A DNA stretch of 10,663 nucleotides from Acidiferrobacterales bacterium (GTDB lineage Bacteria; Pseudomonadota; Gammaproteobacteria; Acidiferrobacterales; Sulfurifustaceae): positions 1 through 10,663 of the forward strand of contig WGFP01000046.1 of assembly GCA_015492195.1 (NCBI GenBank), written 5' to 3'. The notes beneath the pieces are model-generated. The model had not been told where the DNA came from, ran no database searches, and saw nothing but the letters and a program-made list of their open reading frames with translations. This document shows, one piece after another, positions 9,765 through 10,663 of the stretch; within the stretch, counting starts at the first letter, position 1; each line of letters starts with the position of its first letter. A program made the translations under genes and the position numbers.

Positions 9765-9920
9765 ATGAATAACTCTCCCTTGTTTATTCCCAGGGTGGAT
9801 GAAGTCCTTGAATGCAATCAGCCTCCCGGAGGGATTGTATTTCTTCCCTTTGGCTGTTCAGATGAAGCAATCCCCGGTAGCTTTGTTTTTTCGCGGAACT
9901 TTCCTCATGGTACACTGTGA
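9765..9920 (+). CDS. Doubtful small ORF, 51 residues
   Basis: An ATG at 9765 opens a frame reading MNNSPLFIPRVDEVLE and ending FVFSRNFPHGTL before TGA at 9918. The composition is protein-like, with acidic and hydrophobic residues and no low complexity. There is no Shine-Dalgarno sequence, no recognisable domain, and the 3' end overlaps the likely ffs promoter. I do not recognise it. It is listed only because it fills most of the spacer upstream of ffs; chance is the simplest explanation. Confidence 0.15.
   Translation: MNNSPLFIPRVDEVLECNQPPGGIVFLPFGCSDEAIPGSFVFSRNFPHGTL
9908..9916 (+). promoter_or_regulatory. Probable ffs promoter (extended -10)
   Basis: ATGGTACACT contains TG one base before TACACT (9911-9916), an extended -10 with 4 of 6 consensus bases. 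No good -35 lies 17 bp upstream (ttttcg). A start near 9923 would give a short 5' leader removed by RNase P, as in E. coli 4.5S RNA. Confidence 0.45.
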
Positions 9921-9935
9921 TTACATATTGATTAC

Positions 9936-10050
9936 GGCGGCGAAGGCCGGTCCCCACGGCGACGACAGGTTGTGAACCCGGTCAGGTCCGGAAGGAAGCA
10001 GCCGCAGCAGCCGGTGCGGGTGCCGGGGTGCGGCTGGCTGGAGCCGCCAC
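9936..10050 (+). ncRNA. ffs: 4.5S RNA of the signal recognition particle
   Basis: This RNA forms the bacterial SRP with Ffh and targets inner-membrane proteins to FtsY. The diagnostic apical core GGTCAGGTCCGGAAGGAAGC contains the GGAA tetraloop (9990-9993), followed by AGCC and the symmetric-loop sequences. The 5' GGCGGC (9936-9941) pairs with GCCGCC (10043-10048), closing a hairpin of about 113 nt, the length of the small Gram-negative form. A T6 run (10054-10059) follows and makes the whole hairpin its own terminator. Ends are placed by pairing and may be off by a few bases. Confidence 0.95.
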
Positions 10051-10097
10051 CTGTTTTTTAGGAATTTTGCAATAAACACAATGTCGAGCCGTCGCCA

Positions 10098-10663
10098 ATG
10101 AGTTACGAGGTTTTAGCGCGCAAATGGCGCCCCCGGGTGTTTCCGGACCTGGTGGGGCAGGGACACGTGGTCCGTCCCCTGGTCAACGCCCTGGATCACG
10201 ACCGCCTGCACCACGCGTTTCTGTTTACCGGCACCCGCGGCGTGGGCAAGACCACCATCGCACGTATTCTGGCGAAATCCCTTAACTGCGAAACCGGCGT
10301 GACCTCCAAGCCCTGCGGCACGTGCACGGCATGCGTCGAGGTGGACGAAGGTCGGTTCGTGGATCTGATAGAAGTAGATGCCGCCTCACGGACCAAGGTC
10401 GATGATACCCGTGAGCTGCTCGATAACGTGCAATATGCGCCGACGCGCGGACGCTACAAGGTCTATCTGATCGACGAGGTACACATGCTTTCCGGCCACA
10501 GTTTCAACGCACTGCTCAAGACGCTGGAAGAGCCGCCGCCGCACGTCAAATTCCTGCTTGCCACCACCGATCCCAAGAAGCTTCCGGTCACGGTATTGTC
10601 GCGCTGTCTGCAATTCAACTTAAAGCGCCTGCAAATGGATGAGATCGCGGCGCAGTTGCAAAA
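10098..10663 (+). CDS. dnaX: DNA polymerase III tau/gamma subunit, N-terminal part (3' end outside window)
   Basis: DnaX is the ATPase motor of the clamp loader; the full-length tau form also holds the polymerase cores and DnaB together at the fork. The visible 188 residues form most of the AAA+ module: MSYEVLARKWRPRVFPDLVGQ at the start, Walker A GTRGVGKT (45-52), zinc-module cysteines 64, 73, 76 and 79 (NCETG, then PCGTCTAC), Walker B LIDEVH (124-129) and the SRC motif with the arginine finger (168-170). The frame is still open at the window edge, so the frameshift site that makes gamma cannot be seen. The ATG at 10098 overlaps the stop of a six-codon ORF beginning at 10081 (ATGA overlap) and has no clear Shine-Dalgarno sequence, which hints at translational coupling. 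Its position 3' of ffs is common in gammaproteobacteria. Confidence 0.97.
   Translation, partial: MSYEVLARKWRPRVFPDLVGQGHVVRPLVNALDHDRLHHAFLFTGTRGVGKTTIARILAKSLNCETGVTSKPCGTCTACVEVDEGRFVDLIEVDAASRTKVDDTRELLDNVQYAPTRGRYKVYLIDEVHMLSGHSFNALLKTLEEPPPHVKFLLATTDPKKLPVTVLSRCLQFNLKRLQMDEIAAQLQ

Noticed and set aside
9529..9765. 78-residue plus-strand ORF in the AT-rich spacer
   Set aside because: No ribosome site and no motif. It crosses the 12 bp inverted repeat, and its composition follows the base bias.

Overview
The window reads as a chromosomal segment of a gammaproteobacterium. The evidence is the housekeeping order guaB-guaA-(insert)-tadA-mltF, a 4.5S RNA gene just upstream of dnaX, the close match of OxyR to the enterobacterial protein (both redox cysteines fall at residues 199 and 208), and a moderately high GC content. 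As I recall, Pseudomonas genomes keep guaB, guaA, tadA and mltF in the same order. No gene here is diagnostic of a genus.

Layout. 1-2285: the 3' end of guaB and complete guaA, the two steps from IMP to GMP. 2286-6652: an insert between guaA and tadA. It holds a decayed vapC toxin gene (minus), oxyR (minus), a divergent control region with a near-canonical OxyR operator, a catalase-peroxidase gene (plus) whose product carries a signal peptide, a strong terminator, and a decayed hipA 3' fragment (plus). 6653-8693: convergent tadA (plus) and mltF (minus), with an inverted repeat between them. 8758-9452: two tRNA-Ser genes (anticodons CGA and GGA), each followed by the same kind of composite element: a 19-20 bp perfect hairpin, a multi-hairpin segment, and an exact 19 bp copy of that same tRNA's 3' end. 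9453-9935: AT-rich spacer with a 12 bp inverted repeat and one doubtful small ORF. 9936-10663: 4.5S RNA (ffs) and the 5' part of dnaX.

How the genes work together. OxyR and KatG form a self-contained peroxide defence unit: OxyR is oxidised by H2O2, binds between the divergent genes, and is expected to activate katG and repress itself. The unit lies between two broken toxin genes from different toxin-antitoxin families. The last codons of oxyR run out of frame over the vapC remnant, so the junction is recent enough to read. I infer that the guaA-tadA interval was a landing site for foreign genes and that oxyR-katG arrived there.

The least ordinary part is the tRNA-Ser region. The two downstream elements share architecture, but the variable parts of their first hairpins differ with full compensation, and each duplicated tail matches its own tRNA. 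That suggests a selected structured RNA or a tRNA-tail-targeted element. It recalls the E. coli tyrT downstream repeats (rtT) but is not obviously the same thing.
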